Positions 33,816 through 45,657 of a stretch of DNA of 64,000 bases are shown here, piece after piece. Every line of letters starts with the position of its first letter. The first letter of the stretch is position 1. The position numbers and the translations under genes were made by a program. A model generated the notes under the pieces. That model saw only the letters and a list, made by a program, of their open reading frames with translations. It was not told the origin of the DNA and did no database searches. This stretch comes from Gigaspora margarita. Its lineage: Eukaryota > Glomeromycota > Glomeromycetes > Diversisporales > Gigasporaceae. The stretch lies in assembly GCA_009809945.1 (NCBI GenBank), contig WTPW01002128.1, forward strand, positions 1-64,000, given 5' to 3'.

Positions 33816-34056
33816 TGTTGGCAAAATCCCAAATTACTATAGTTTGGGATTTGTCCACGCCCAAATCCCAAATACATCCCAAATTAATTTCTCAAAAACT
33901 TTATTAATAATCTTTGTTTAAACAAATAGTAGATATTCTTATTGTTATAGACAATATATTTGCAAAATTTTAAGACTACTTTTTTGATTTAATCTTTTAC
34001 AAATAGCAATTGTTTTTTTTGAATTTGGGATTTGTCCGTGTTTTGCCAGCAAGCAT
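33816..34056. mobile_element. MITE with TTGGCAAAATCCCAAAT ends
   Basis: ATGTTGGCAAAATCCCAAAT at the left and inverse ATTTGGGATTTGTCC...TTTTGCCAGCAAGCAT at the right; the left shoulder has the word AAATCCCAAA several times. Possibly a Fot1/pogo-like element. Confidence 0.6.
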
Positions 34057-34064
34057 AATCTAGT

Positions 34065-34219
34065 ATACTGCAGTGCATAATTCTGCTCACGCTAAAAATA
34101 ATTTTTTATAGTTCTTATAAGTAACACGTGATTTAAATCACCTTTTAAATCAAAATACAATGTAAAAAAGTATTTTTAGCGTGAGCAGAATTATGCACCG
34201 CAGTACCCTGGACACTCTA
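34065..34219. mobile_element. MITE family M1, copy 2
   Basis: CTGCAGTGCATAATTCTGCTCACGCTAAAAATA and inverse AGCGTGAGCAGAATTATGCACCGCAG, ending CTGGACACTCTA. Confidence 0.85.
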
Positions 34220-34392
34220 ATTTAACTATATATTGTATTATTGTTTGTATTATTGTTAATTTCTAAATTACATATATTTATCTAATTATTGATATATAGT
34301 TTAAATTATCAGAAAAACTATCAATCTAGATTATTAATAATGTTTTTTACCTTAATATATAAGGTGCGCTCATGGCGCTTTATCGAGTATAT

Positions 34393-34998
34393 TAGGGGTC
34401 TTAGCTGGATCGGGTCAGATTATTTTCAATGATCGCAAGTAGTCGCTACATAGTAAAGTCCAAATTTTACTATTTAAATCGATAAATTGAGCTTAAGTAA
34501 ACTTGTCTGGAAGATCAAAATACATATACCCTGAAATTTTTATCCAAATTGGAGAAATTTTTACTATTTAACTTTTAAGTTTTACGTTCGTCGAACATAT
34601 TTTTTAAAAAGATTCTAATTTTTTCGTTGAACGTAAAAATTAAAAGTCAAATAATAAAAATTTCTCCGATTTGGATAAAAATTTCAGAGTATATGCATTT
34701 TGATCTTCCAAACAAGTTTACTTAAGCGGATTTTATCGATTTACATAGTAAAATTTAGACTTTACTATGTAGCAACTATTATCGACCCGGGTTCAACCCG
34801 GGTTGGGTTGGGTTGGGTCTGACCCGGGTCAGGTTTGACATAAGGCGGGTCAGACCCGGGTCGGGTTTGACATGAGGCGGGTCAGACCCGGGTCGGGTTT
34901 GACATGAGACGGGTCAGACCCGGGTCGGGTTTTGACCCAAGTGGGTCTGACCCGGGTCAGACCCAAACCCGACCCAACCCGACCCACTAAGACCCCTA
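34393..34998. mobile_element. hAT-type MITE, 606 bp, exact 8-bp TSD, GC-rich GACCCGGGTC field
   Basis: TIR TAGGGGTCTTAG at the left, CTAAGACCCCTA at the right, flanked by exact GAGTATAT (34385-34392 and 34999-35006). 34440-34790 is a ~340-bp inverted repeat whose arms match the 1148-1390 and 6890-7110 repeats. 34793-34985 is a GC-rich array of GTCAGACCCGGGTCGGGTTTGACAT units (about 33-36 bp, three to four copies) with many perfect GACCCGGGTC dyads, the only strongly GC-rich patch of the window. Confidence 0.9.
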
Positions 34999-35121
34999 GA
35001 GTATATACAGTGAGAGTTACAAATTATCATTTTACAAATTTTTAAGAAGTTTTAGGGTTATGAATAATGTTAAAATATAGCACTTATACATATATCATTT
35101 CGTTTAATATTTCTCAACATT

Positions 35122-36505
35122 ATGCTTTCTACTGAATATATGAAAGAAATATTTCAATATATCAAGAAAAATGATGAATCATTATATCCTTCTTTATTAG
35201 TAAACCGTTACTGGTATAAAAATGTGATGACATTATTGTGGGCTTGTCCATTTGATCTATTAAACTTTGATAATGTCTACAAGATTATATTAGTTTATAT
35301 TTCTTTTCTTGAAGAACATGAAAAAAATCAACTTAAGATATTTTATGATCAAAAATCTATTCCGAAATTGATACCACATGAAAAGCTCTTATTTAATTAT
35401 CCAATGATGCTAGAAAAATTTTTGATAAAGAACTTGGGAAGAATTGTACATACTTGGATTGCTAAATTTTGTCCTGATAAAAAGTCAAAAAAACAAGTTA
35501 TGCAAATTAAGAAGCAAATAATTTTGTTTTTATTCCAATTATTCATTAAAAGTACGAATCTAAAATTTTAAGACTCAATAGTGATAATATTATGAATATT
35601 CTAGAATTTTAGCCTGAAATTAGTCAATATTTAAATATTACAAAGCTTGCAATTGAATATACTCAAATATCAATCTACACTATAAAGCTTTAGAAAAAAT
35701 TTCAAAGTCATGTAAAAAAATAAATTATCTAATTGTCAAAGTTCCTGCATTTGAAAATAATCCTAAAATTAAAAATTCTATTATATCGATTATAAATGCA
35801 CAGGAAAAATTAAAAGAATTTAACTTCAGGGGTGTAGATAGCTGAGTAGATGAAATAATCAAAGCATTGCAATTTCAAGCTAATTCATTAATATCTATCA
35901 AACTCAAGTGTGTTAACATCTCAAAATTTGTATTGATTTTACTTACCAGCTACAAAATTTGAAAAATCTTGTGATCTTGAATCACTCTGGACATATGATA
36001 TTACACAATAATTTCAAATTTAAAATTTTGAAAAAGTTATATATTAGAAAATTTTTAATGAATATTAAAATGGCAAACCTAAAAAAATTAACTTTAGAAG
36101 TGTTGACACAGAAAACGATGCTTTCTATAATAGAAAACTATCCATATATTACATATCTTACTCTCAAAATTTATTGTCTATTTCCTCATGATCGGATATT
36201 TAAAGACTTGATTCAAAAATTGCACTTAACTCATTTAACTGTTAAATTTATATATAGCAATTCTATTATTTCTGAATCTTCAATTCTATCAAAAGAATTT
36301 CTTCCACTTTCGCTTAAATATTTAGTGATTCATTGCGAGCCCATTACAATTTATATTGATAGTCTTATAGAAGAATGTTGTTACGTGAAATTAAGAAAGT
36401 AGATTATTCATGTAATGAAGCTTTTAATTCAACAAATAATTCTCAATTTTATGATATTACAGATAAAGACTTGTGCTATTTTAGCTGCTTGTTAAATTTG
36501 AAATG
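35122..36505 (+). pseudogene. F-box/leucine-rich-repeat type protein relic
   Basis: ATG at 35122 opens MLSTEYMKEIFQYIKKNDES then LYPSLLVNRYWYKNVMTLLW, the usual F-box opening of the large Rhizophagus F-box family (LxxIF..L.....SLxSCLLVNRxWCxxxxPILW), followed by FNYPMMLEKFLIKN. The frame breaks at 35571. Later pieces are LRR-like: KALEKISKSCKKINYLIVKV, then TGA at about 35842 (GVDS-stop-VDEI), NSLISIKLKCVNISKFV, and 35959-36402 with LKKLYIRKF, LKKLTLEVLTQ, YITYLTLKIY, LSLKYLVIHC. Several stops and shifts make a functional product unlikely. Role in the family: substrate-recognition subunits of SCF ubiquitin ligases. Confidence 0.75.
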
Positions 36506-36802
36506 ATTTCAAATATTTGTCTCTTTTGATTTATTTTACATCAATAAATTAAATATTTCTTATTGAAATTGTATAATAACTCGAATTAATAAGAATAATA
36601 CTATTAATCTAAATTTAAAATAAGTTAAAATTCAAATATATAGTCGATCGTAAGGAGTTGAAAGATTAAACTATTGTATAGCAGGAGCCCATATAATTAA
36701 CTTCGCTTGCTATGTACTGGCTAGGCAAGGAAAAATGTGCATTTTATAATGACATGCGCAAGAATGTGCATTAATGCACATTCTTAATCTTGCTACAGAA
36801 GT

Positions 36803-36914
36803 TAGAGATGTGAACTGAGTATTGAACAGATAATCCACGGGTTAACTTAAACTGATGAATATCCATAGATTTTATATTGTTATATTATCTGTTCAATATT
36901 TCAATATCTCTATA
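36803..36914. mobile_element. Small MITE, TIR TAGAGATGTGAACTGAGTAT
   Basis: TAGAGATGTGAACTGAGTATTGAACAGATAA and inverse TTATCTGTTCAATATTTCAATATCTCTA. It resembles the TAGAGATG family at 18820 and 55985. The neighbouring 36755-36790 has a perfect AAGAATGTGCATTAATGCACATTCTT hairpin (broken here: arms AAGAATGTGCATTA). Confidence 0.55.
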
Positions 36915-36943
36915 TTGAAGTCAAATCTCGATTAACTACACAT

Positions 36944-37114
36944 TAGAGTATCCAGAATTCTGCAGTGCATAATTCTGCACGCTCTAAAAATATCTTTTTG
37001 TATTGTATTAGTTTTTAAAAAGCAATTAAAGTCATGTTTTTTTTACGGAGGCAATACAAAAAAAATATTTTTAGAGTGAGCAGAATTATGCACTGCAGAA
37101 TTCTGGACACCCTA
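36944..37114. mobile_element. MITE family M1, copy 3 (complete)
   Basis: TAGAGTATCCAGAATTCTGC at the left and inverse GCAGAATTCTGGACACCCTA at the right, with CTCTAAAAATATCTTTTTG arms and a ~30-bp loop. Confidence 0.9.
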
Positions 37115-38470
37115 AACTTGAGTGCTTATTTTATTAAATTGCTATTAGTTAAAACATTGTATTGTTTTTTTTTTTTNTTTTTTTTTAGTAAGATTAAAGT
37201 AGAAGAAGAGAAGAAAGATGTAACCAAATTATACAGAGCTTTATTATGCTCAAAGAACAACTCCCGGCTACTTTCTATAAAATAAGCAATGCCAAATTAT
37301 TGAAAAAAGGTGAATCATTTTTTAATATTTTAACTATGAAATAACACTACTAAACTAAATAATCAAACTTATAGCTGCCTCATATATAGTACTAAGAAAA
37401 AAGAAGTGAAAAATCTATGAGTTAAATTGAATCAACTGAAATCAATTTGCAGTATTGGAATATTTTAAATATTTAATATTTACCGTACAAAGATGAATGA
37501 TTAATTTGAATAATAAATAAATAAAATATGACTAAATAATGGCTATTGCTATTTAATTCGTGAATAGATATTAATAGAAATATTTATTGTATCTTTATTG
37601 TACGGTGAATCTGCTCAATCAGTAGTTCGAAATGTGCAAAGTCTTAAGCTAATATTTTATTTACGAGTGTTAATAAATGGCTACTGATATTCCAGCATAC
37701 CTTTTGTTATCAATTTGATTAATTTATAATCATATCGAAAAATTATATCATTTGTAATAATCACAAAAAGACTTTGTTCGTGATTGATTTTTTTATAAAT
37801 GAGCTTGTTCAAATAAGGAGATATAGTTTTTTTATTTATGCGTTATGCAGTTTACAATGTTCAGTCAGTAGACTTGCTAGTTTTAACAAAATTACATGTG
37901 TAATCAATTTGATCTAATGCTAACAATCTTTACTGGTGTGGAAAATCACTTTATTTCATTGTATTCTTTCTGTTGGGTTGTTAATATATACTAATTTTTC
38001 AAAATAAATTTATTTAATTGTTTTAAATATTTTTTATTAAAAAAAAATACAAAATTTGCTAAATATATTGTATTGAGTAAATACAAATTTTAAAAGTTTA
38101 AAATTTGATTTAGAATCAAAGAAGGTATATATCACTTAAATAAACTCCTATTGGAAAGAAAAAAATTGGCTTAATTATAGGTCTATATAAAAATACAAAA
38201 TAAATTTATGATGAGTATATGATCAGAAAATTGCGTAATGAATTTAATTACAAGCTTTTTTAATAATTGAAAAAATTGCACAGTTCAAATTCAGAAATTT
38301 TCAATTGACTTTATGATTCAGATAAAAGACAATGCAAATTCTAAACAAAAATTATTTAATTTGTTTACTTGATTAAAAAAAATTTTATACCTATTATTTA
38401 AAAAATAAAGTTTACTTGAAATATTACCAAATTTTTTATTTAAATTAGAAAACCTTTTAAGCATATCCTT
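37115..38470. other. No supportable gene; poly-T with an N at 37177
   Basis: A ~28-bp T-run with one undetermined base is followed by a short charged frame (VEEEKKDVTKLYRALL, 37200-37284) that might be an exon relic but has no partner. The rest is AT-rich without features. Confidence 0.4.
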
Positions 38471-38493
38471 AAGTGATAATACTTTCTAACATG

Positions 38494-39009
38494 TCAGTCG
38501 AACCTAAATCCTCCTTGTCGGTAAAAGATTTATTGAAAACATACAAATTTAACATTAAAGATTTATATACTACTACAAAATATTATACTTTTGAAGTCGA
38601 ATACGATAGATTTTTACACTATCTTATTATTTGGAATCAAAATATTTCTAGTAAAGCAGATTATCTTGACCTATACAATATAGCTTCGAATTTTACTAAA
38701 GGTCAATGAATAATTGTTGTTAATTCATACAAAAATGTTAAGAACAATAACATATTTGAATTGTTTGAAGAACAAACAAATAAATTTATCACAAACATGC
38801 AATACTGCAATAAATAGGAAATAATCGAATATCTAAAAAGAGAGTTTTTTTCTTATTATGCTGATAAGAATAAAAATCAAATAAAGGTTCTGGAAGATTT
38901 ATTTGTAAATTATATGATAGGCAAAACAAGTATTTTTGATAGATTTATAATTCAAAGAAACATTAAAGAATTTTTGAATCATGTTAATTATATTAAGTTG
39001 CTTAGATAA
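38494..39009 (+). pseudogene. ~170-codon gene relic with two in-frame stops, unknown family
   Basis: One continuous frame from ATG 38494 (MSVEPKSSLSVKDLLKTYKF) runs through YTTTKYYTFEVEYDRFLHYL, a TGA at 38707-38709, then IIVVNSYKNVKNNNIFELFE, a TAG at about 38815, and EIIEYLKREFFSYYADKNKN to KEFLNHVNYIKLLR and TAA at 39007-39009. The frame never shifts, so only two nonsense changes separate it from an open gene of about 170 residues. The product is charged and mostly helical; family not recognised. Confidence 0.55.
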
Positions 39010-39781
39010 ATATTAAGTTAATAAAAAAATTTTTTGCTGCTTGCTTAGTGATTAGTTAAAATAATAATTGCTAAAAAGGGATTAAAAATTGTTCATTGAT
39101 TCTAAAAAAATAAAAAAATAAAAAAATAGCATCTTTTCTTTCAATAGTTGGTAAAATTATCATGACAAGAATAGTTATGATAAAACTATAATTATTTTTT
39201 CAGAAGTAGAAAAAAGAAACCATATTGGTGTATGTTTTTCATTAGAGCTTTCCAGGTTTATTGATTGTGAAGTACTTCAAATTTATAACTAGCCAGAATT
39301 TACAAGTTAACAATAAACTAATAGTTGAAGTTCATATTTCTAATTAACAAGTATAACAATGTTACTATAAATTATTGAAAGTTCAATATTTCGAAACTTG
39401 AAAAGATAACAATAATCTTTAGCTTTAACAGATTAATTTTAATATGATTGAAAAAATTTTTAATTAGAGATAGTGAAAGAGGCAGCAAAAAATATTAGTA
39501 GTTAAAATAATAATAAATTTAATATTAATTTGTGCATCTAGAAAATTAGCAACTAAATTTTTTTTTCATCAAACATACTGTAATAACAGATTTGCATTAG
39601 AAGCAAGTTAATATTACAATAAAAAATATATTAGCTAAATATCTCTCCTTGATGAAGAATCTCTTGCAGATTTCAATAACTAATAATTTATGTTACTAAT
39701 TTTAAGGAATGTTTCTCTTGTGCTTCATTAAATCTTATTAATAATTATTAGGCCACATATATTAATTTATTGGTTCTCTTA
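39010..39781. other. No supportable gene
   Basis: AT-rich sequence with only short frames and no recognised repeat. Confidence 0.4.
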
Positions 39782-39797
39782 TTTATTCAAGTTTTAT

Positions 39798-40056
39798 TTT
39801 CTTTTTTATTTTTTTTTTTTCAAGTTAAGGTGCTCACTTCGGGAGTAAGAGTTTTATTCAAGATATATAGAATCACGGGTTTCCAACATGGAGGTCACCC
39901 AACATAGTACATTGACGAGAGTACAACTAGCCACACCTGCAACTTTTGGTTGTCTATTTAAGTAGCCACCTAAGGTTCTACCCTAGCTGCCATACCTGCA
40001 ACCCGCATACCGGTTATTGCCTATTTAAACTCTCTGATCATTGCTGTCTGCCAATC
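39798..40056 (-). mobile_element. SINE family A, 5'-truncated, 16-bp TSD
   Basis: Exact direct repeats TTTATTCAAGTTTTAT at 39782-39797 and 40057-40072. The minus strand reads CAGAGAGTTTAAATAGGCAA ... TTGCAGGTATGGCAGCTAGG ... GTGTGGCTAGTTGTACTCTC ... TATCTTGAATAAAACTC ... poly-A. The first two-thirds match the 3' part of 41171-41957, and the last third matches 4077-4194. Confidence 0.9.
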
Positions 40057-40072
40057 TTTATTCAAGTTTTAT

Positions 40073-40245
40073 AGGCAACCAGATATGCACTATCTGATAT
40101 TATTAATGGCTATGAAAAAATAGAAGAAAAACTATTAAAAGATTATAATTGGATTACTAGTTCTGGCCCACATGAAGTTGATTGCGGAATACGAGGCTAT
40201 CAATCACACACTTCTCTGTATCTCCGTGATGAAAAGCATTTTTAG
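40073..40245 (+). pseudogene. Possible coding relic next to the SINE
   Basis: One frame reads ATRYALSDIINGYEKIEEKL then LKDYNWITSSGPHEVDCGIR and SHTSLYLRDEKHF before TAG. It has protein-like composition but no start, no partner exon and no family match, so it is offered only as a candidate fragment. Confidence 0.25.
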
Positions 40246-40822
40246 CTATCTTGGTGTGGGATATATAATCCTTATTGCTTAAAAGCTTCTTAAATATAAT
40301 CAACAAAGGTTTACACAATAAAAATTATCGTTATGATAATTCGAAGTTAGTTAAAATTGAAAACAAGCGAATCTATGCTTCAAATATTTCTTTGCAAAAC
40401 TCAACATCAAACCCAGAAAGGTTTTCATGTAATATCACATGACTTAATGGACCCATGGGTCTGTAAGATCTTATGATCATAGACCTATATTTTGGCACTA
40501 TTAAATTGATTAATCTTAATTCGGGCCATTGCTAAATAACTTCCATGAATGTTATTTCGCAACAACAAAATTCATTAAATTTTTATAAAATATAATGCAG
40601 GATCTAATAAAATAAGTAAATACATACATCTTTAGCATAGTTTATACTAATTTGAATAAATATAATAAATTTCTATATTCAAAACAAATACACGAAAACT
40701 TCATTTAACGATTCTAAAATTTATTTTCATAAAGATCTTATAATTTTCATCAAAATACTCCTTTATTTTTTGGTCTCCAAGAATTTTATGCCATAAATCA
40801 TTATACTTGCTGCTCCTTCTTA

Positions 40823-40975
40823 GGGGAGTGACAAAAATCAGGTGATTTTTTAGGGGGGGAGGAGGTAAAAAAAGTTGAAATTATATATAAGAACCTAACT
40901 ATATATATATTAAAGAAGAGGGAGGGGGAGTAGGCCTCTGATAAAAAATAATCAGGTGATTAATGACACGGTCCT
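40823..40975. mobile_element. Small MITE with AATCAGGTGATT words
   Basis: AGGGGAGTGACAAAAATCAGGTGATT at the left and AATCAGGTGATTAATGACACGGTCCT at the right are imperfect inverses; a G-rich run lies between. It sits 20 bp beyond the last chitin synthase codon. Confidence 0.45.
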
Positions 40976-41170
40976 TATTGTATTAATTTATTAGATTTAT
41001 CTCGCGTAATGAAAAAGTATAGATAAGAAACTATTGTAATAGTTTTTTAATCTGGACACAAAGCAGAGAACTAGATATATTATACTACCGATCACCCTGA
41101 AAGCAGATAGAATCACAACCACCAAAATACTAAAACCAAATAATTAAAATTAATAAACACTATAATTATT

Positions 41171-41957
41171 TAAAAAAAAGGGTGTGGCGATTTAGAGAAG
41201 TGGCCAGGTTGTCACCACCAAGCGGCAGGTTAGAAGTTCGAATCCCACTGGAGACGTTTTGAAAATTAAAAACCTGTGTTATGGTAACTGTGGCTCAGAT
41301 CGGTTGGGTAATAATACCTGTAATCTTGGTTCCACCATCTCGAATGGGAGCTTCAGCGTAATGGTGTTTGTGTAACATCACAAATCCAGGAAACTGGAAA
41401 AACAGAAACCCCTTGGCAAATCCCCGAGTGAGGAGGTAGATGGATGGCTACGACGGTGCTACCAGAAGAGGTGGGTGCCGGGCCAGAAAACGAACCTCAC
41501 GAGGGTTGTAGTAGGCGACATCAGCGGTTTACAGAGATCCGGACTGCAAGTATATGGGTAAAGCCGTAGTGTCGGTCGTCGAAAGAAACCAGGCGATTAA
41601 TTGTATGGGACATGTATCGTTCTGGTAAATTCTATGTCAACCAGTTTGATTGGCATAGTGCGGCAGGTCATATCTGGGAATTAATTGAAATAAATGTCAT
41701 GCCGGATAAGGTCGATTCGTATGAGTTAGGGTGCGGTGGGGACAGGCGGGCAAAATTCAGAGAGTTTAATTAGGCAATTCCCATAGTTGGGTTGCAGGTA
41801 TAGCAACTAGTGTAGAACCTTAGGGCGGACTACTTAAATTAGGTACCAAAAGTGCACGTGTGGCTAGTTGTACTCTCATTCCAAATATAATCACTTGTCA
41901 ATTAAAAATCTAATAAACTCGATCAGCGGGACTGCCAAAGATTAAAAAAAAAAAAAA
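41171..41957 (+). mobile_element. SINE family A, long copy with tRNA-like head
   Basis: Starts GGGTGTGGCGATTTAGAGAA GTGG with an A-box-like region, then AGAAGTTCGAATCCCACT with a good B box (GTTCGAATCC), about 70 bp of tRNA-like sequence. A ~650-bp body follows, and TTGCAGGTATAGCAACTAG and GTGTGGCTAGTTGTACTCTC link it to the copies at 39798 and 4077. Ends in about 15 A. Candidate TSD ATTTAAAAAAAA on both sides, not decisive because A-rich. It sits in the last intron of the chitin synthase relic, opposite strand. Confidence 0.85.
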
Positions 41958-43760
41958 ATTTAAAAAAAAATTTAAATAAATAACATACCAAAAACCAAAT
42001 AAGGGTTATAATCGTGAGTTGAAAAATATTTTACAAAAGTATTTGATGTGAATAAAAATATTATTAAACTATTTGTAAATATCCATGAAAGAACAAAATT
42101 TGTCCTAAACAATCTATAATAATCATCTTTTTTTATAATGTTATTGCGGTGTTTTTTTTCTTCATAATCTTTATTTTTTAACTCCTGGATAATATTTTCG
42201 TATGCAGCATTTTTATCCTCACCTTCTTCAATTATATTAATTTTAATGGATTATGGATCTTCTTCAGTTAGCAGTACTCTGTTCAGATTTCCAATATTAA
42301 TATTATCTCCTTTTGTACCTCATGAAACATCATGAGTATTACAAAAAGCATAAATCATAATAATATTGACATAGAAAGGAACAAGTAAAAGGTATTGAAC
42401 TAAACAGCTGAACATATGCCATGGTTCACAATGAATAAAAGATAAAAAAAGATATAGCAAGTAAGTTAAAACAACAGAAATTAAAATATCTCAGAATGCT
42501 GTATTCCTTAAAGTTTCTTGAATATTTGAAGGGTTCTTAAAATCTATTGGTGGTACTGCTTTAGATACAGTGAGATACATAATATAAATTAAACAGTAAA
42601 GCATAAATGCCATGATAATTGCAAAGAGGACTATACAAAGTGTGTATATCAATTTTGTTCCTTGAGGATGATTACTCATTGAACAAATGAAAATTATTAC
42701 AATAATTATTAAATACAACGACTGTGCAGCATCAAATAAATTATCTCCATGGCCTTTGAAAGGATCAATTTCAGAATTTGAAGTGGTGGACTGAATTAAG
42801 AAAAAAAATGACAAATAAAAATTTGCCTAATTTAAGCAATTAATAAATTAATAAGTGAATAATATCAATTTTAAACTTTGTTTACAAATATTAAAGATTT
42901 AACATATTTACCAAAGAGAACCAGTTGAAAATTAATTGTATACCATTATAAACGAATTGTATTTGTAATAATATTTTGCGAAAAAATGGCTGTTCAGATC
43001 TCCAAATATGAGTAAATTTGAAAATAGAATAGAAAGCAGTAAAGAAAGATCCATTCAACCAGCAACGACGTTGGAAAATAAATTCAGGCACATTGTCTGG
43101 GACATCAGTTTTTGCTTTAGCTGACTAAATTATATAATAAAGTTAAAATTTGAAATATTATAAAATACTGATTACTAATGCAATTATCAAGAAAAGATTT
43201 GAATTGTAAATATTTAGACCAAATAAAATAATTATTAATTTGTAAATAATATTTACCTTTACGTATTTTAATTTCCATGATTCATTTTTCTTAATGATAA
43301 GCTCAAAACTTAAAATACGATCTTCTGCCAGGTACATGTTTGCTTCAATATACTAGTCTTAGTAGCATCTGACCCATGCATAGTCTCACCTTTAAAGTAT
43401 GATTCTAATGGTCCATTTATTATTGCTTTATACCTGTATGCAGAGAAAGCACCTGGTAATACTGAGATGTAACCAAAAACAGACTCAGATAGTTTGTCTA
43501 AGATGTTAGACATTTTATATTCAAAATTTTGAGAAGCAATTAAAGGATTAAGAAGGTTTCTACATTTATGACCAAGATCTACTTTAATTTCTCCACAAGT
43601 ACCACCAACATGAGGATCACTATTAAAAGCTGAAAAAAAATTTTCGATATAAATATCAATGTCACAAGTAATGCTAAAATTAGCTGATACCAAGATTTGG
43701 AGTATTTTCTATCCATATTAATTCACAAAAAATACAAAAATTAAAAATGCATTTAAAATA

Positions 43761-44008
43761 TGAGGGGTGCCAGTAGAAACCAAGCAATTGTTTTTAGTGA
43801 GTTTTTTTTAAAATTTAAAATCAAAATATTCCATCAAACCAAACTTGATAAATTTTTTTTTATTTTAATATTTTAATTCTATAATTACATAGAATTAAAA
43901 TAAAAAAATTTTATCAAGTTTGGTTTGATAGTTGTTAAGATATTTTATTTTAAAGTTTTAAAAAAATTTACTTAGAAACAATTTGCTTGGTTTCTACTGG
44001 CACCCTCA
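43761..44008. mobile_element. MITE, 248 bp, in a chitin synthase intron, TA target
   Basis: TGAGGGGTGCCAGTAGAAAC at the left and inverse GTTTCTACTGGCACCCTCA at the right, each next to TA. Arms pair over ~110 bp (CATCAAACCAAACTTGATAA with its inverse), centre near 43887. Tc1/mariner-type. Confidence 0.85.
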
Positions 44009-44768
44009 TATATTATAGGTTTAAAGTTCAATTATCAGCATTAGCATCAGCTAACCTTAGCCATAAACAAAATTAAGTGAGAATACCTTTCCACAAGTTA
44101 TAAACTAAGGTTTGCGAAGGTTTTGTGCCCACATCAAGTAAAATACAAATATTTGGGTTCAAAAGAGGAGCAAAAGCATTGAAAGACCAACGTTGAGAAT
44201 TTAATTTTTTTGTATTTATTTCTTTTAAACAAAATATAACCTGTACTGGTAGGATATTATAGCCTTTCTCTTTGACATTAAAATCATTATCAACCATTAA
44301 TTGTGTAGTATATTCGAAAAGATATGCAGTAACAGCTTTTTTTTTTGATACAATCTTGCATAATTCCATCTTGGTAACAGCCTATAGCACTCAAGACATT
44401 TAGAGTCCATTTATTGATTTTATTACAACCATCTGACACTATTGACATGACAATTTTTTGCCAACTTTTATCTCCCAACTTTCTTTTGAACAAATATAGG
44501 CAATATTTTTTATGACAGAAGATATTGTTTTAATAAAGAGAGTATCATTTTCATTATATATTGTAATAACAATCATTATTTCGGTATCTCACTTATATTT
44601 TTTTTGTCGCATTAAATATTTTTTTATTTCAAACTCATCTGGATCGCATGTGATAGATGTGTATCTTATATCCGTAAATTCCTCACTTTTAGTGTATTTA
44701 ACTTTTTTAAGAAGCGAGTTAGGTACTGGACATTCAAATACCAAATTTCCATTTGTAAGCTTGACAAG

Positions 44769-45657
44769 CTACAAGTAAAAAATGAAATTTGTTTAAAAAT
44801 AAAGATTTATCTAAAAATGAATACTGAAATAAAATCATGATACCTTCGCTTTTATGTGAGCTATAAGTTTAATTATTTGTGCAAAATGATAATGACTAAA
44901 TTAACCATTTCTTCATTAAATAATAGGCTTATGTTTCAGAATATTGCGTAAACTTTACCTCTTTTTGGCATTATTGCTATTAAAAAAGATTACTATCCAT
45001 AAAAAAAAAAGAAAATACTAGATCGATTTTATTGCTTGCTTGATAAATTTATGCTAAGAAATTATTCTCATTTATTATATAATTTGCATTTGAAAGTTAA
45101 CATTCAAAAATTGGATTATTAAAATTTTTAATTTAATAAATTTTATAATCAATACAAGATTAATCTGATTAATCTTTATTTAATTTAAAATTAAAAGTAT
45201 TACAATTATTTACAAATAAAAACAAAAATTTTTTTTCTTGTGGCCTGATTTATTTTGTTACTCTTGAAAATTACATATCTATTTTATTTAGTATTTAACA
45301 AATTTTCTAACAAAAATCCAATTGTAAATTAATTTAAAAGTGGTTTTAAAATAAACTAAATTTATTAATATGTATTGTAATATTATTTACAATAAATAAT
45401 GAAAAAAAAGCACAATATGAAAAGGCAATGGCTTATTTTTTGAATAAAAATAATCAATTGCATCCTTCAAATAATCAAGGAACAACTGATACAAATCGCA
45501 GTATTTTAAGTAATTTAATTGTTGAAATGTTTAAGTAAATCAATTCACAAAGTTTTTTATTGATAAGTATTACTTACTTGTAAAAATACATTTTCAAACG
45601 CGAACTTCAAACTATTCAAAAATCAGTTGTTTTTGCTAAATAATATTTATATTTATA
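44769..45657. other. Mostly featureless; short Asn/Gln-rich frame at 45398-45537
   Basis: The plus frame reads NNEKKAQYEKAMAYFLNKNN then QLHPSNNQGTTDTNRSI and ends ...EMFK-TAA at about 45537. It looks protein-like and could be an exon, but no start or neighbour exon was found. Confidence 0.35.

Larger units (their letters stand above)
40997..44768 (-). pseudogene. Chitin synthase (division 1, Chitin_synth_1) relic with SINE and MITE in introns
   Basis: Exons on the minus strand: 44768-44085 (KLTNGNLVFECPVPNSLL, TSITCDPDEF, IMIVITIYNEND, KIVMSIVSDG, FCLKEINTKKLNSQRW, LLNPNICILLDVGT), 43631-43254 ([47 protein letters not shown]), 43126-42912 (VPEFIFQRRCWLNGSFF), 42793-~41985 (membrane part, FCNTHDVS) and 41129-40997 (ILSAFRVIGSIIYLVL, TAA). 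Such enzymes polymerise N-acetylglucosamine at the plasma membrane. Lesions: TGA for Arg after QKKYK, shift in an A-run near 44345, shift near 43365, QRRRW is QRRCW (catalytic motif), TGA for Trp in HDVSW, shift in the last exon. Intron 44084-43632 holds a MITE; the last intron (41984-41130) holds a SINE. The 5' exons before 44768 were not found. Confidence 0.92.

Noticed and set aside
34793..34985. CpG island promoter for the F-box relic
   Set aside because: The GC-rich patch is a tandem array inside a transposon bounded by exact TSDs, not a promoter.
37034..37285. 83-codon plus frame
   Set aside because: Begins in an M1 MITE and runs through a T-run with an undetermined base.
41171..41290. 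tRNA gene
   Set aside because: The A/B boxes belong to a SINE with a long body and A-tail; D- and anticodon-stems do not form a clean cloverleaf.
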